DNA of 64,000 bases from Brenneria bubanii. Lineage in GTDB: Bacteria; Pseudomonadota; Gammaproteobacteria; Enterobacterales; Enterobacteriaceae. The notes under the pieces were generated by a model that did not search any database, was not told the origin of the DNA, and saw nothing but the letters and a program-made list of their open reading frames with translations. The first letter of the stretch is position 1. The number at the start of each line of letters is the position of its first letter. Where the stretch lies: positions 62,001-126,000 of the forward strand of contig NZ_JAKMAJ010000016.1 of assembly GCF_022378355.1 (NCBI RefSeq), read 5' to 3'. Of the stretch, positions 44,417 through 54,639 are shown in pieces. Position numbers and translations under genes: made by a program.

Positions 44417-46801
44417 TTAGAAATCAACATTGACGCCTACCTGGAAAGTCCGGCCCGGCGCGACTGACAGCGCCTGATCGTATAAATCCTGGTTGTTGGC
44501 GTTTTCCAGACTATGGCTACTCAGGTAGTCCCAGTATTTGCGATCGGTAATGTTGTAGATGCCGCCGCTCAGCTTCACGTTTTTGGCGACACGGTAATAA
44601 GCGGTCAGATCGACGACGCCGTAACCGGGCACCCGCATGTATTGGCTGCTAGCGTCGGTGATGGGCGTACCGCTGTTGTTATAGCTCTGACGGTTGGTGT
44701 ATGAGGCCTGTTTACCTTTGTTGAACGTCGCGGTCAGTGCGGCGCCATAGCGCTTGTCCGGATCGTCGTAGGCAACGCCGACGATGGCTTTCATTGGCGC
44801 TACGCTAGCCAGATCGACATATTTGTCGCCCAGATAGCTGGATTTGGATGCCCCTTCGGAGTAACCGAACGCCAGGCGCGCGCTCAGACCGTTAACCTGT
44901 TCAAACCAGGTGCCAAAGTTGAATTTGGTACTGATTTCGCCGCCGTAAATATAAGCTTTATCACGATTTTCCGCCTGATAGACGATGTTGATATTGCTCG
45001 GTACGTTGGTGAATTTTTCCGGATTGGTTGTCCGGGCGTAGCGGGTATAGTCAATGAAGTTTTTATAGTCATTGTAGAACGCGGCGGCGCTGACCGTAAT
45101 CCCTTCCACCGCTTCCCCTTTCAGGCCCAGCTCGAAGTTATTGCTGGTCTCGGTTTCCAGATCGGGGCTGCCCAGCAGCGCATATTGCGCGCCATAAGCC
45201 GACGCATAGTTTGCCGTCAGGTTAAAAGAACCGTACAGCTGGCTGGCGTTGGGGAACTGTGCGCCGCGTTTGTATTGCAGATAGCTGGTCAGCTTTGGCG
45301 TAATGTCATACAGGAGGCTCAGAGAAGGCAGCACCTGTGAATCGCTGAATCCCGCGCCGTAGAGTTTTTGCACATCCGACTCGGATATGCCGGCATCGCC
45401 ACCGGCCATATTGGACAAATGGGTGGCTTTGCTGTTCTGATAGGCCATACGTACCGCCGGCACCACCGAGAAGTCATGGCCGGAGAGATCCCAGGTCATC
45501 TTATCCTGCGCGAAGCCGCCCAGAATATAAGTGCGGCTATCCGCTTCCGGTTTGGAAATGTCATTGTACGAGGTCAATACGGGATCGAGACGGTATGGAC
45601 GTTCCGTTTTTGATTCGCTGGCGTTCAGACCCCAACTCACAATATGAATACCCCATTCTTTGGACATTTGCGTTTCCAAACCATAGGTCTTCACGTTGTA
45701 ATCGGAATAGATGCGGTGAGCCTCGGCCGCCGTGGCGCCCGTGGTCGCCGGCGCCCAGGTATTATCGTGCGCTTCAGTCTGCTGGTAATACACGCGGGTT
45801 TCCGCCAGATCGATCAGCGGGTTATCGGTAGGCGTCCAGCGATCCTTCAGGCTGGTGCTCCAACGCCGGGTCTGGCTGCTTTGCTGCGCTCTGCCGTAGA
45901 TGGTGCCGGTGCCGGTACCCCAATAGTCAAAATTGGTATGGTTGGTTTTGTGGTAGTAATCCAGCGTCCCGGTCAACTGATGCGTATCCGTGACCTGCCA
46001 GATACCGGATGCCAATATCGAGTCGGAATGCCAGTTGGCTGGATAGGCGTCGATCGTGCCGCTGTTATTTTCGGTTTCCTGGCCGTCGCGGCGGCTAAGC
46101 ACGATCACGCCGCGCAGATAGTCATCGCCGGCGGCGGCGGTGATGCCGTTGTGCCAACTGCGATTGGATGAGTCATAGTCGCTCTGGTAGCCGAAATAGT
46201 CGGACTTATTGGCAGAGAGATAATCGTCGGCGGATTTGGGATGAAACGACACCGAGCCGCCGAGCGCATTGTTGGCGTGAGATACCGCGGTGGCGCCGGA
46301 TTCAATCCCCACGGAACCATACATGTAAGGGTCGATATAGTCGCGGCCGATGCCGAAGGTGTTGGAGCCGACGCGACTCACGGAGGGTCGGCCAGTGGCG
46401 TTGGGCTGCGCGATGCCGTCCACGTCTATCGCGATGCGGTTGGCTTCCAGCCCGCGGATGTTATAGCCGGTGTAGCCGCCGCGATCCCCGGTATAACCGC
46501 TCTTGCCGGTATTGGCGCCGCCGCTGGCGCCGGTTGCGCTAATCAACGGCTGGTAGCGCATGAGGGTGCCGAAATCATTGCCCCCTTCTTTTTGCATATC
46601 GCTGGCGGTGATGGTTGTCTTGGTGCCGGCTTCTTTCTCGATTTTGGGCGAGTAAACCGTCATCGTCTCGCCAGTGGATTCAGATTCGCTGGCCACATTG
46701 GTTTTCGCTGACGTTTGGTTATCGGCGGCGGCGCCGTTGAACGCCGTACCAGCCAACATTCCCGTAAGCATGATTTTTCTGATATTCTTATTAATTAACA
46801 T
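44417..46801 (-). CDS. TonB-dependent receptor, probably for heme or a hemoprotein
   Basis: Outer-membrane gated beta-barrel of 794 residues for TonB-driven iron uptake. The signal peptide ends near AFNGAAA (residue 26). A TonB-box-like ETMTV (about 45-49) precedes the plug domain (about 60-180), with GYNIRGLEANRIAIDVDGIAQ, a pattern shared by hemoglobin/heme and transferrin-type receptors. The barrel ends in an aromatic residue (VGVNVDF), as outer-membrane proteins do. A Fur box lies 103 bp upstream. No heme permease or degradation genes are adjacent. Ligand is inferred; a siderophore is possible. Confidence 0.85.
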   Translation of the reverse strand: MLINKNIRKIMLTGMLAGTAFNGAAADNQTSAKTNVASESESTGETMTVYSPKIEKEAGTKTTITASDMQKEGGNDFGTLMRYQPLISATGASGGANTGKSGYTGDRGGYTGYNIRGLEANRIAIDVDGIAQPNATGRPSVSRVGSNTFGIGRDYIDPYMYGSVGIESGATAVSHANNALGGSVSFHPKSADDYLSANKSDYFGYQSDYDSSNRSWHNGITAAAGDDYLRGVIVLSRRDGQETENNSGTIDAYPANWHSDSILASGIWQVTDTHQLTGTLDYYHKTNHTNFDYWGTGTGTIYGRAQQSSQTRRWSTSLKDRWTPTDNPLIDLAETRVYYQQTEAHDNTWAPATTGATAAEAHRIYSDYNVKTYGLETQMSKEWGIHIVSWGLNASESKTERPYRLDPVLTSYNDISKPEADSRTYILGGFAQDKMTWDLSGHDFSVVPAVRMAYQNSKATHLSNMAGGDAGISESDVQKLYGAGFSDSQVLPSLSLLYDITPKLTSYLQYKRGAQFPNASQLYGSFNLTANYASAYGAQYALLGSPDLETETSNNFELGLKGEAVEGITVSAAAFYNDYKNFIDYTRYARTTNPEKFTNVPSNINIVYQAENRDKAYIYGGEISTKFNFGTWFEQVNGLSARLAFGYSEGASKSSYLGDKYVDLASVAPMKAIVGVAYDDPDKRYGAALTATFNKGKQASYTNRQSYNNSGTPITDASSQYMRVPGYGVVDLTAYYRVAKNVKLSGGIYNITDRKYWDYLSSHSLENANNQDLYDQALSVAPGRTFQVGVNVDF

Positions 46802-46903
46802 AGTGATACTCTATTGATAGACACTCCAGCGACCAGGCACGGTAACGCGGGCAATAGACTTCAGCAGGATTGAAGCCAAGGTTTGGTTACAACTCAGAAG
46901 AAT

Positions 46904-46922
46904 AGTAATGATAACTATTAGC
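46904..46922. promoter_or_regulatory. Fur box upstream of the TonB-dependent receptor
   Basis: AGTAATGATAACTATTAGC agrees with the 19-bp Fur consensus at 14 positions. A weaker Fur-like site follows at 46927-46945 (12 of 19 by eye on the minus strand). The pair suggests iron-repressed expression of the receptor. Confidence 0.8.
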
Positions 46923-47095
46923 AAACATTAAGAGTTATCATTCGCCTTTTCAATTGCGATTTTATTAAAAACTCTTAATAAAAATGTCTTGTTATCGACG
47001 TTTTTCGACGCAACCCCGAGCGGCCCGCTGTTCAGGCATTCAGGCCGACGCGCCGCATCCCCGACGGCCTTTACCGTCGCCGTCCCTTGTTCTCT

Positions 47096-47125
47096 GTGAC
47101 AGAAGCCCGCCGGATAAGGTACTAT
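47096..47125 (+). promoter_or_regulatory. candidate parC promoter
   Basis: A -35 GTGACA (47096-47101) and a -10 TACTAT (47120-47125) with 18-bp spacing, 75 bp before the parC ATG. The rest of the 398-bp receptor/parC spacer (46802-47199) holds the Fur boxes and no further recognisable element. Confidence 0.55.
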
Positions 47126-47199
47126 TCCCGCCAAACATACCGCTGTGTAGCGTGTCGGAAAGCGTAATAATCGCGCTGCGATGTGAGGAAATGAGATAA

Positions 47200-49467
47200 A
47201 TGAGTGAGATGACGCATGATGGCGCAGAAAGCCTGGCGCTGCACACGTTTACTGAAAATGCGTACCTGAACTATTCCATGTACGTCATCATGGATCGGGC
47301 ATTGCCGTTTATCGGGGATGGCTTAAAGCCGGTACAGCGCCGTATTATTTATGCCATGTCGGAATTGGGTCTCAATTCCAGCGCCAAATTCAAAAAATCA
47401 GCCCGTACCGTCGGTGACGTACTGGGTAAATACCATCCGCACGGCGACAGCGCCTGTTACGAAGCGATGGTATTGATGGCTCAGCCGTTCTCTTACCGCT
47501 ATCCGCTGGTGGATGGTCAGGGAAACTGGGGGGCGCCGGACGACCCGAAGTCATTCGCCGCGATGCGTTATACCGAATCCCGGTTGTCCAAATATGCGGA
47601 AACCCTGCTCTCTGAGCTCGGTCAGGGAACGGTTGATTACGTGCCGAACTTCGACGGTACGATGCAGGAGCCGAGAATGCTGCCTGCCCGTCTGCCGAAC
47701 ATACTGCTTAACGGCACCACCGGGATCGCCGTTGGCATGGCCACGGATATTCCGCCGCATAATGTGCGTGAAATCGCGGCGGCGGCCGTGGCTTTGATTG
47801 ATAAACCCGGTGCTTCTCTGGACGATTTATTACAGTTGGTGCATGGTCCGGATTTCCCGACGGAAGCGGAAATTATTACTCCGCGTAACGAAATTCGCAA
47901 GATTTACCAGAACGGACGGGGCTCGGTGCGTATGCGCGCCATCTGGAAGAAAGAGGACGGCGAAGCGGTGATTACCGCGCTGCCTCATCAGGTTTCCGGC
48001 GCCAAGGTATTGGAACAGATCGCCAGCCAGATGCGCGCTAAAAAGCTGCCGATGATTGAAGATCTGCGCGATGAATCGGATCACGAGAATCCGACGCGTT
48101 TAGTGCTGGTGCCGCGTTCCAACCGCATCGATCTGGATCAGGTCATGAACCATTTGTTCGCCACCACCGATCTGGAAAAAAGCTATCGTATCAATATGAA
48201 TATGATCGGTCTGGATGGCCGCCCCGGCGTGAAAGGGCTGGTTGAGATCCTGACCGAATGGCTGGCCTTCCGCCGTGATACCGTGCGCCGCCGGTTAAGT
48301 TACCGCCTGGAGAAGGTGCTTAAGCGTCTGCATATTCTGGAAGGGTTGTTGATTGCATTCCTGAATATTGATGAAGTGATTCACATCATCCGCACCGAAG
48401 ATGAGCCAAAACCGGTATTGATGCGCCAGTTCAGCCTGAGCGAAACACAGGCTGAAGCGATCCTGGAACTGAAGTTGCGCCATTTGGCCAAGCTGGAAGA
48501 GATGAAAATTCGCGGCGAACAGGACGATCTGGCGAAAGAGCGCGACCATCTGCAGGCCTTGCTGGCATCCGAACGTAAGCTGAGCAATCTGCTGAAAAAA
48601 GAAATTCAGTCGGATGCTCAAACATACGGCGATGACCGCCGCTCGCCGCTGAAGGAGCGCGCGGAAGCGAAAGCCATGAGCGAACACGATTTTGTGCCGT
48701 CGGAGCCGGTCACCATCGTGTTGTCTGAAATGGGTTGGGTGCGCAGCGCCAAAGGTCATGACATCGATCCCGCCGGGTTAAGTTATAAAGCGGGCGACAG
48801 CTTCCGCTCCGCCGCCCGGGGAAAAACCAACCAGCCGGTGGTATTCATCGACTCGACAGGCCGCAGCTATGCGCTGGATCCGCTTACGCTGCCGTCCGCG
48901 CGTGGTCAGGGCGAACCGTTAACCGGCAAGCTGACGCCGCCGCCCGGCGCGACCATTGAACAGGTGCTGATGGCCGCCGAGGATCAGCGGTTGCTGATGG
49001 CTTCTGACGCCGGTTACGGCTTTGTCTGCACCTTCAACGATCTGGTGGCGCGTAATCGCGCGGGTAAGGCGATTATTACATTGCCGGACAACGCCAAGGC
49101 GCTGACGCCGATTGAGATCCACGGCGAGGATAATACCCTGCTGGCGATCACCGCTTCCGGCCGGATGCTGCTGTTCCCGGTTTCCGATCTACCGCAGTTG
49201 TCGAAAGGGAAAGGTAATAAGATTGTCTCTATTTCGTCAGCGGATTTCGCCAGCGGCAAGGATCGTCTGAGCTGGCTGTTGCTGTTGCCGCCGCAGGCGT
49301 CGGTTACGCTGTACTTTGGTAAGCGAAAACTGATTCTGCGCCAGAACGAGCTACAGAAGTACCAGTCTGAGCGCGGCCGCAAAGGCACGCAGCTGCGCGG
49401 CCTGCAGCGTATCGATCGCATTGACGTCGATGCGCCGAAGCGAGCCGGCGACGGCAGCGAAGCATAA
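47200..49467 (+). CDS. parC: ParC, topoisomerase IV subunit A
   Basis: DNA-cleaving subunit of topoisomerase IV. The winged-helix domain contains [15 protein letters not shown]; Ser84 and Glu88 here equal E. coli Ser80 and Glu84, so the quinolone-resistance region is wild type. The catalytic tyrosine is Tyr124 (AAMRYTES). The C-terminal beta-pinwheel carries [20 protein letters not shown]. 755 residues versus 752 in E. coli; the N-terminus has three to four extra residues ([11 protein letters not shown]). A terminator-like hairpin follows. Confidence 0.98.
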   Translation: MSEMTHDGAESLALHTFTENAYLNYSMYVIMDRALPFIGDGLKPVQRRIIYAMSELGLNSSAKFKKSARTVGDVLGKYHPHGDSACYEAMVLMAQPFSYRYPLVDGQGNWGAPDDPKSFAAMRYTESRLSKYAETLLSELGQGTVDYVPNFDGTMQEPRMLPARLPNILLNGTTGIAVGMATDIPPHNVREIAAAAVALIDKPGASLDDLLQLVHGPDFPTEAEIITPRNEIRKIYQNGRGSVRMRAIWKKEDGEAVITALPHQVSGAKVLEQIASQMRAKKLPMIEDLRDESDHENPTRLVLVPRSNRIDLDQVMNHLFATTDLEKSYRINMNMIGLDGRPGVKGLVEILTEWLAFRRDTVRRRLSYRLEKVLKRLHILEGLLIAFLNIDEVIHIIRTEDEPKPVLMRQFSLSETQAEAILELKLRHLAKLEEMKIRGEQDDLAKERDHLQALLASERKLSNLLKKEIQSDAQTYGDDRRSPLKERAEAKAMSEHDFVPSEPVTIVLSEMGWVRSAKGHDIDPAGLSYKAGDSFRSAARGKTNQPVVFIDSTGRSYALDPLTLPSARGQGEPLTGKLTPPPGATIEQVLMAAEDQRLLMASDAGYGFVCTFNDLVARNRAGKAIITLPDNAKALTPIEIHGEDNTLLAITASGRMLLFPVSDLPQLSKGKGNKIVSISSADFASGKDRLSWLLLLPPQASVTLYFGKRKLILRQNELQKYQSERGRKGTQLRGLQRIDRIDVDAPKRAGDGSEA

Positions 49468-49485
49468 CCCTGCGCGCGCAAGGTT

Positions 49486-49519
49486 CGGGCGGCTATCTCC
49501 ATACCGCCGCCCGGCTTTT
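49486..49519 (+). terminator. probable terminator of parC
   Basis: CGGGCGGC and GCCGCCCG form an 8-bp stem, with further TAT/ATA pairing around CTCC inside, followed by GCTTTTC. The U-run is short. It lies 18 bp after the parC stop. Confidence 0.6.
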
Positions 49520-49668
49520 CGGCGCGTCACTGATCCCTTCATGCTCCCATAGATATCCGCCTTCCCTGTAACACAGTGGTAAAACTGATTATTGCCTGCA
49601 AGGAATCACCGTGTGTTTTATAGCAGAATAGCTATACTAGCGGCGGCAGTTGGCTAATTGAGGTTGTT

Positions 49669-50406
49669 ATGTTATTCATTCTTCGTTTTATTGTGGTGAT
49701 TGTTTTTTCGATTCTGATTTGTGTTTTTGGATCTATTTACTGTCTTTTCAGCCCTAAAAACCCACGTCACGTTGCGACATTCGGCCACCTGTTCGGTCGC
49801 TTGTCGGTGATTTTCGGCCTAAAAGTGGAACTGCGGATCCCGCCGGAAGCCGCGCATTACGGCAACTGTATTTATATCGCCAATCACCAGAATAATTACG
49901 ATATGGTTACCGCCGCAAATGCGGTACAGCCGCGCACCATTACCGTAGGGAAGAAAAGCCTGCTGTGGATACCTTTCTTTGGTCCATTATATTGGCTGGC
50001 GGGGAACCTGTTGATCGACCGTGACAATCGGGCCAAAGCGCACGGCACCATTGCTCAGGTGGTTAAACATATCAAAGAGGAAAATATTTCCATCTGGATG
50101 TTCCCTGAAGGCACGCGCAGCAGAGGGCGTGGATTACTGCCGTTTAAAACCGGGGCATTTCATGCCGCCATCAGCGCGGAAGTGCCGGTCGTGCCAATCT
50201 GCGTTTCCACGACCAGTAATAAAATAAAGCTTAACCGCTGGAATAATGGTCATGTCATCGTGGAAATGCTGCCGCCGATCGATACCCGTTCTTATACCAA
50301 AGAGCAGGTTCGTGAATTAACGACGCACTGTCATGATATTATGGCCGCCAAGCTGGCGCAGCTAGATGCGGAAGTTGCGGAACGCGAAGCCGCGGAAAAA
50401 AAATAA
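49669..50406 (+). CDS. plsC: PlsC, 1-acyl-sn-glycerol-3-phosphate acyltransferase
   Basis: Inner-membrane enzyme that converts lysophosphatidic acid to phosphatidic acid, the precursor of all membrane phospholipids. An N-terminal membrane segment (about 4-24) precedes the acyltransferase domain, with motif I NHQNNYD (HX4D), the DRDNRAKAH motif, FPEGTRSRGRG (substrate binding) and VPVVPI. 245 residues, as in E. coli. It lies between parC and ftsP, as in E. coli. Confidence 0.97.
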   Translation: MLFILRFIVVIVFSILICVFGSIYCLFSPKNPRHVATFGHLFGRLSVIFGLKVELRIPPEAAHYGNCIYIANHQNNYDMVTAANAVQPRTITVGKKSLLWIPFFGPLYWLAGNLLIDRDNRAKAHGTIAQVVKHIKEENISIWMFPEGTRSRGRGLLPFKTGAFHAAISAEVPVVPICVSTTSNKIKLNRWNNGHVIVEMLPPIDTRSYTKEQVRELTTHCHDIMAAKLAQLDAEVAEREAAEKK

Positions 50407-50815
50407 TTTAAAAACGTCATACCCCTTTGCTTTTCTGTCGAGGGTGATTTCTTCAGGCTCAATCGTGAGTCTGATAACACAGTATAATAAAAATAAGTCA
50501 TTCCTGAGCAGGCGATTCTCGTTATTCCCGCGGCCGTCGGCGGCGTCTGCTCTCGTCGACGGTTCGGAGTACAGGCCATTTTCGCGTATGCAGACATCGT
50601 GCTCGCGGATATCAGCCCCGTGCCTGCGGCTATTGTGGCGCCGCAGTCGTGTTTGACAATACTCCCGCTATCGTTGCAGGAACGACAAAGGCAATTTGGA
50701 CGAAAAGCCGACGGCATCTGAAGCGTTTGCCGGTCGTCTGAATATTGGTTTTTCTTCCCGATGACCCATCGGAAGTTAACGTCGTTATACGGTTTAATTG
50801 ATTCACGGAGTCACT
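50407..50815. other. intergenic region between plsC and ftsP, possible decayed coding sequence
   Basis: Of these 409 bp, about 50505-50725 is clearly richer in G+C than the flanks. On the plus strand it holds an open stretch of about 73 codons with no start codon (from the TAA before 50505 to the TGA near 50721), including FAYADIVLADISPVPAAIV. I do not recognise the peptide. It may be a remnant of a lost gene or chance. The ftsP ribosome-binding site (CGGAG) lies at about 50805-50809. Confidence 0.3.
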
Positions 50816-52234
50816 ATGTCACTCAGCCGGCGTCAGTTTATTCAGGCATCGGGTTTTGCGTTATATTGTGCGGGGAGTTCGCCATTATTGGCTGGCGTAG
50901 GCGGCGTGCCGACCGTGCTGCCGATCCCTCCTTTACTGGAGTCGCGCAGGGGGCAGCCCTTGTTCCTGACGATGCAACGTGCGCACTGGGCATTTACCGA
51001 TGGCCGTAAAACGTCGGTCTGGGGTATTAACGGACGTTACCTGGGACCGACCATCAGGGTATTTGACGGCGATGACGTTAAGCTGATTTATAATAATCGG
51101 CTTAATGAACCGGTATCGATGACGGTCGGCGGATTACAGGTTTCCGGCTCGTTGATGGGCGGCGCGGCGCGCATGATACCGCCGGGTATGGACTGGTCGC
51201 CGGTATTGCCGATCCGACAGCCTTCAGCCACCTGCTGGTATCATGCCAATACGCCAAACCGCATGGCTCCCCATATCTATAACGGGCTGGTCGGACTCTG
51301 GCTGGTGGAAGACAGTACCGCAAAATCATTACCTATCCCCAATCATTATGGCGTGGATGATTTCCCGCTGATTATTCAGGATAAACGCCTGGATAGTTTC
51401 GGCGTACCGATTTATAGCCCGTCGGGCAACGACGGCTTTGTCGGCGATACGCTGCTGGTTAACGGCGTGCAGAACCCTTACGTGGAAGTCTCTCGCGGTT
51501 GGGTGCGGTTACGGCTTCTGAATGCATCGAACGCCCGTCGTTACATTATGCGAATGAGTGATGGGCGGCCGATTCATGCGATCGCCAGCGATCAGGGATT
51601 GCTGCCGGCGCCAATGGCGGTTAATCAGATTTCGCTGGCTCCCGGCGAGCGGCGGGAAATTTTGATCGATATGTCGCAGGGAGAAGAGGTTACGCTGACG
51701 GCGGGCGAATCGGCAGGAATAATGGACCGGTTGCGCGGGCTGTTTGAACCGTCCAGTATTCTGATTTCAACGCAGGTCTTGACGCTTAAGCCGACCGGGT
51801 TATTGCCTCTGGTGACGAGTAATCTGCCGATGCGTTTACTGGCCGACAATATTATCGAAGGCAGTATCAGCCGTACGCGTGAATTCCGCCTGAACGACAG
51901 TCCGCCAAGCATCAACGGCGCCATGTGGGAGATGACCCGTACCGACGTTCAGACTCAACTGGGCCGCTGCGAGCGTTGGATTATCCATGCCGATACCCCG
52001 CAACCATTTCATATTCAGGGCGTGAAGTTTTTGGTGCGTAGCGTCAACGGGGGCGTGGTGCCGGTAGAGGATCGCGGCTGGAAGGATACGGTGTGGGTGG
52101 CGAGCGATGTCGAACTGCTGGTTTATTTTACCCAAGCGTCATCGCAGGCTTTTCCCTTCCTGTATTACAGCCAGACGCTGGAACTGGCCGATCGCGGCCT
52201 GGCCGGACAGTTAGTGGTTCAGCCTTCAGCCTGA
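50816..52234 (+). CDS. ftsP: FtsP (SufI), cell-division protein of the multicopper-oxidase fold
   Basis: Periplasmic protein that protects the divisome under stress; it has the cupredoxin fold of multicopper oxidases but lacks their copper ligands. The ATG at 50816 gives MSLSRRQFIQASGFALYC, whose SRRQFIQ is a twin-arginine (Tat) export signal. SufI is a classic Tat substrate in E. coli. 472 residues versus 470. Conserved parts are YLGPTIRVFDGDDVKLIYNN and PFHIQGVKFLV. It is convergent with the kinase gene downstream (36 bp between stops). Confidence 0.96.
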   Translation: MSLSRRQFIQASGFALYCAGSSPLLAGVGGVPTVLPIPPLLESRRGQPLFLTMQRAHWAFTDGRKTSVWGINGRYLGPTIRVFDGDDVKLIYNNRLNEPVSMTVGGLQVSGSLMGGAARMIPPGMDWSPVLPIRQPSATCWYHANTPNRMAPHIYNGLVGLWLVEDSTAKSLPIPNHYGVDDFPLIIQDKRLDSFGVPIYSPSGNDGFVGDTLLVNGVQNPYVEVSRGWVRLRLLNASNARRYIMRMSDGRPIHAIASDQGLLPAPMAVNQISLAPGERREILIDMSQGEEVTLTAGESAGIMDRLRGLFEPSSILISTQVLTLKPTGLLPLVTSNLPMRLLADNIIEGSISRTREFRLNDSPPSINGAMWEMTRTDVQTQLGRCERWIIHADTPQPFHIQGVKFLVRSVNGGVVPVEDRGWKDTVWVASDVELLVYFTQASSQAFPFLYYSQTLELADRGLAGQLVVQPSA

Positions 52235-52270
52235 CAGGCCGAAGGCTTTGGGCAGAACCGGCGACGCGCG

Positions 52271-53206
52271 TTATCGCCGGTCGGCATTCGGGAAGCGCCG
52301 GTGCAGCGTGCGCCAGTCCGGCGCGCCGGCCGCGCCTCGGCTGGCGACGACGCATGCCGCAACCTGATTGGCCAGATCCACGGCATCAGGCAACGGCCAG
52401 TTTGCGGCTAACCCCGCCAGCAGACCGCCGCTGTGCGCGTCGCCGGCGCCCACGGTGTCCACCACCCGCACGGGATAGGCCGCGACGGCCGTTGGCTTGC
52501 CGTGCGGCGGACAAATCCAGGCGCCTTCTTTATCCAGTCGGCAAATCAGCGTTAATCCGCTGTGCTGTGCGTAATACACCGCCTGTAAAACCAAGTCGCC
52601 TTCTCCGCATAGCAAGCGGGTTTCATCGCGGTTCAGGGTCAGGATGGTATTGCTGCCGGCCAGGGCGTGAATAAATTCGCCTGGAATCGAGGGGAAACGC
52701 GGGCCGAAATCGATAAGCTTCTGCTGCGTCTGTTCCAGCGTCCATTGGCGCAGGTCCCGCCCGCCTTCGCCAAACAGTTCATACCCGTTAACGTACAGCA
52801 ACGCATTATCAGGTAGGATCAATCGTTGCAGCATTTCCCGGCGACAGTGCGCTTCGCAACCGGTAATGCCGATGAACGTCCGTTCGCCGTCAGGCTCCGT
52901 CAGCGCCAGACACCAGCCGTTATCCATTTCGTTATTACGCAATAAAACCGGCAGATTCATTGCCGCCATCGCCGCTTCGACGGCTTTTCCCCAGGGGCCG
53001 TTGCCGACTGGCATGCCATTGATAATGGGGACGTTGAGGCGATATAACGCGCGCGCGACGTTGAACGCGCAGCCGCCAATCTGATGGCCGAGGTCTTTAC
53101 CTTCAATATCTTCGCCGCTCACCGGCAAGCGCGGCAGCGCCAGCAGCATATCGCCGCAGGCGCCGCCGACCACGACGACCGGGCGTTCCGGCGTAAATGT
53201 TTTCAT
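52271..53206 (-). CDS. PfkB-family carbohydrate/nucleoside kinase (YegV-like)
   Basis: Ribokinase-superfamily kinase that probably phosphorylates a sugar or nucleoside. The N-terminal block is VVVVGGACGDMLLALP, the sugar-binding GG motif is HQIGGCAFNVARALYRL, and the C-terminal signature is DTVGAGDAHSGGLLAGLA with Asp as catalytic base. The ATG at 53206 overlaps the permease TGA as ATGA; a GTG two codons earlier is possible. 311 residues. E. coli YegV, in a nucleoside-type yegTUVW cluster, is the closest family member I recall. It is co-transcribed with an NCS1 permease and lies near a GntR gene. Substrate unknown. Confidence 0.83.
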   Translation of the reverse strand: MKTFTPERPVVVVGGACGDMLLALPRLPVSGEDIEGKDLGHQIGGCAFNVARALYRLNVPIINGMPVGNGPWGKAVEAAMAAMNLPVLLRNNEMDNGWCLALTEPDGERTFIGITGCEAHCRREMLQRLILPDNALLYVNGYELFGEGGRDLRQWTLEQTQQKLIDFGPRFPSIPGEFIHALAGSNTILTLNRDETRLLCGEGDLVLQAVYYAQHSGLTLICRLDKEGAWICPPHGKPTAVAAYPVRVVDTVGAGDAHSGGLLAGLAANWPLPDAVDLANQVAACVVASRGAAGAPDWRTLHRRFPNADRR

Positions 53207-54639
53207 ATCCACGCCGCCTGCGGTTTAACCAGCAGGTAAAGCCAGTAGGCGATCAGGCTGATAATGAATGAGATAAACAGCCCTAAGCTGGAGTTGGCGA
53301 AAATACCCACCGCCAGCGGCCCGTCGATAAAGCCGGTTTTCGTCACCATCAGACCGGCGAGGGCGCCCAGCAGCCAGCAGAACAGCGGCACCCAGCGTAC
53401 GCCGGAATTTCTGCCGTTCAGGCCAAATATCAGCGCATCGTTGTAGCCGTGGCGGCGGCGAATAAGCAGGTAATCAAGGATGAATACCGCAGACCAGGGA
53501 CCGAGAAACAGGCCGCAAAAAATCAGGAAGGAAATAAAGGGCGTCAGGAAATCACCGGAAACAAACAGGACATAGATGGCGACGCCCACGACCAGCACGG
53601 CGTCAACGGCCACCGCGACCGATTGATGGATCTTCACGCCGATGGTCAGCAGGTTAAGGCTGGCGGAATACAGGCTTAGTACGGCAATCGTGATGATGCC
53701 CGCCGCGGCGGTTAATAAATAAGGGATGGACATCCAGGCCGGCAGCACCGTGCCTATCAGCCCGATGGGATTAGCCGAGCTGGAGAGATCGGGCAACAGG
53801 GAGGACAGCAGAATACCGGTCAGCATCAGCGGTATCAGCGGTAGGGCTGAGCCGCCCACCACAGCGGCGAATACGCTGCCGCCGCGGGATGCGGGGCTTT
53901 GATAACGGCTGTAATCCGCGCCGGCGATGGTCCAGCCTACGCCGGTGCCGGCGGCGATGACCGATACCGCCGGGAGAAATCCGGTTAGCCAGTCGCCGGA
54001 CGGCAGCGACAACACCTTATGCCACGGCGTATTGAACAGAATATAAATCACCACTATCAGCGTCATGGTGCCGAAAATTCGCGTGATCCAGCTTTGCAGC
54101 AGGATTAGCGTGTTTTGTCCCAGAATGCTGACGGCGATGGTCAGACCGCCGAAAAGCAGCAAACAAATTGCGGTCAGCGCGGCGCTGCTGCCTACTCCTA
54201 TGGTTTCAAACAGGGCAGAGAGCGTCAGCGTACCGGTTATGAGGTTAACGGCCTCCCATCCCATCAGCGTAAACCAACTGAATGCGGTCGGGGCGATATT
54301 GCCTTTCAGACCGAAAATCGTGCGGGAGAGCGTCAGGGTCGCGGTGCGGCCGAGTTGGCCGGCGAACGAGGTAACACCAACCAGCGCGAAGCTGCCGATG
54401 CCAAGAATGGCGGCAAGTATCGATTGTATAAAAGAGAGGCCGAACGACACGATAATGGCGCCATAGACAATGCCGAGAATACCTATGTTTGCCGCACACC
54501 AGATCCAGAAGAGTTCCAGCGGCTTACCGGTTTGCTCCGCTCTTGGAATTCGAACAATACCGGCGCTTTCGACTTTCCATGTCGTGTTCTGTGGTTGCGT
54601 TTCCATTTCCATATTTTTATTGTGCTGCGCTTCACCCAT
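53203..54639 (-). CDS. NCS1-family purine-cytosine permease-like transporter
   Basis: Inner-membrane symporter of the NCS1 family (CodB/cytosine-purine permeases), 478 residues with about twelve membrane helices. Family features are GIVRIPRAEQTGKPLELFWIWCAANIGIL before helix 1 (read as two adjoining blocks), the Gly-rich helix GFGLSFIQSILAAILGIGSF-like segment, and TIAGADYSRYQSP in the middle, where an acidic-Ser-Arg triplet is conserved in NCS1 proteins. AGGAGC precedes the ATG by ten bases. It is coupled to the kinase gene, suggesting uptake followed by phosphorylation of a nucleobase-containing compound. The true substrate cannot be read here. Confidence 0.83.
   Translation of the reverse strand: MGEAQHNKNMEMETQPQNTTWKVESAGIVRIPRAEQTGKPLELFWIWCAANIGILGIVYGAIIVSFGLSFIQSILAAILGIGSFALVGVTSFAGQLGRTATLTLSRTIFGLKGNIAPTAFSWFTLMGWEAVNLITGTLTLSALFETIGVGSSAALTAICLLLFGGLTIAVSILGQNTLILLQSWITRIFGTMTLIVVIYILFNTPWHKVLSLPSGDWLTGFLPAVSVIAAGTGVGWTIAGADYSRYQSPASRGGSVFAAVVGGSALPLIPLMLTGILLSSLLPDLSSSANPIGLIGTVLPAWMSIPYLLTAAAGIITIAVLSLYSASLNLLTIGVKIHQSVAVAVDAVLVVGVAIYVLFVSGDFLTPFISFLIFCGLFLGPWSAVFILDYLLIRRRHGYNDALIFGLNGRNSGVRWVPLFCWLLGALAGLMVTKTGFIDGPLAVGIFANSSLGLFISFIISLIAYWLYLLVKPQAAWI

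Noticed and set aside
45644-46171. 175-codon plus-strand frame inside the TonB receptor gene
   Set aside because: Antisense shadow of a conserved beta-barrel coding sequence.
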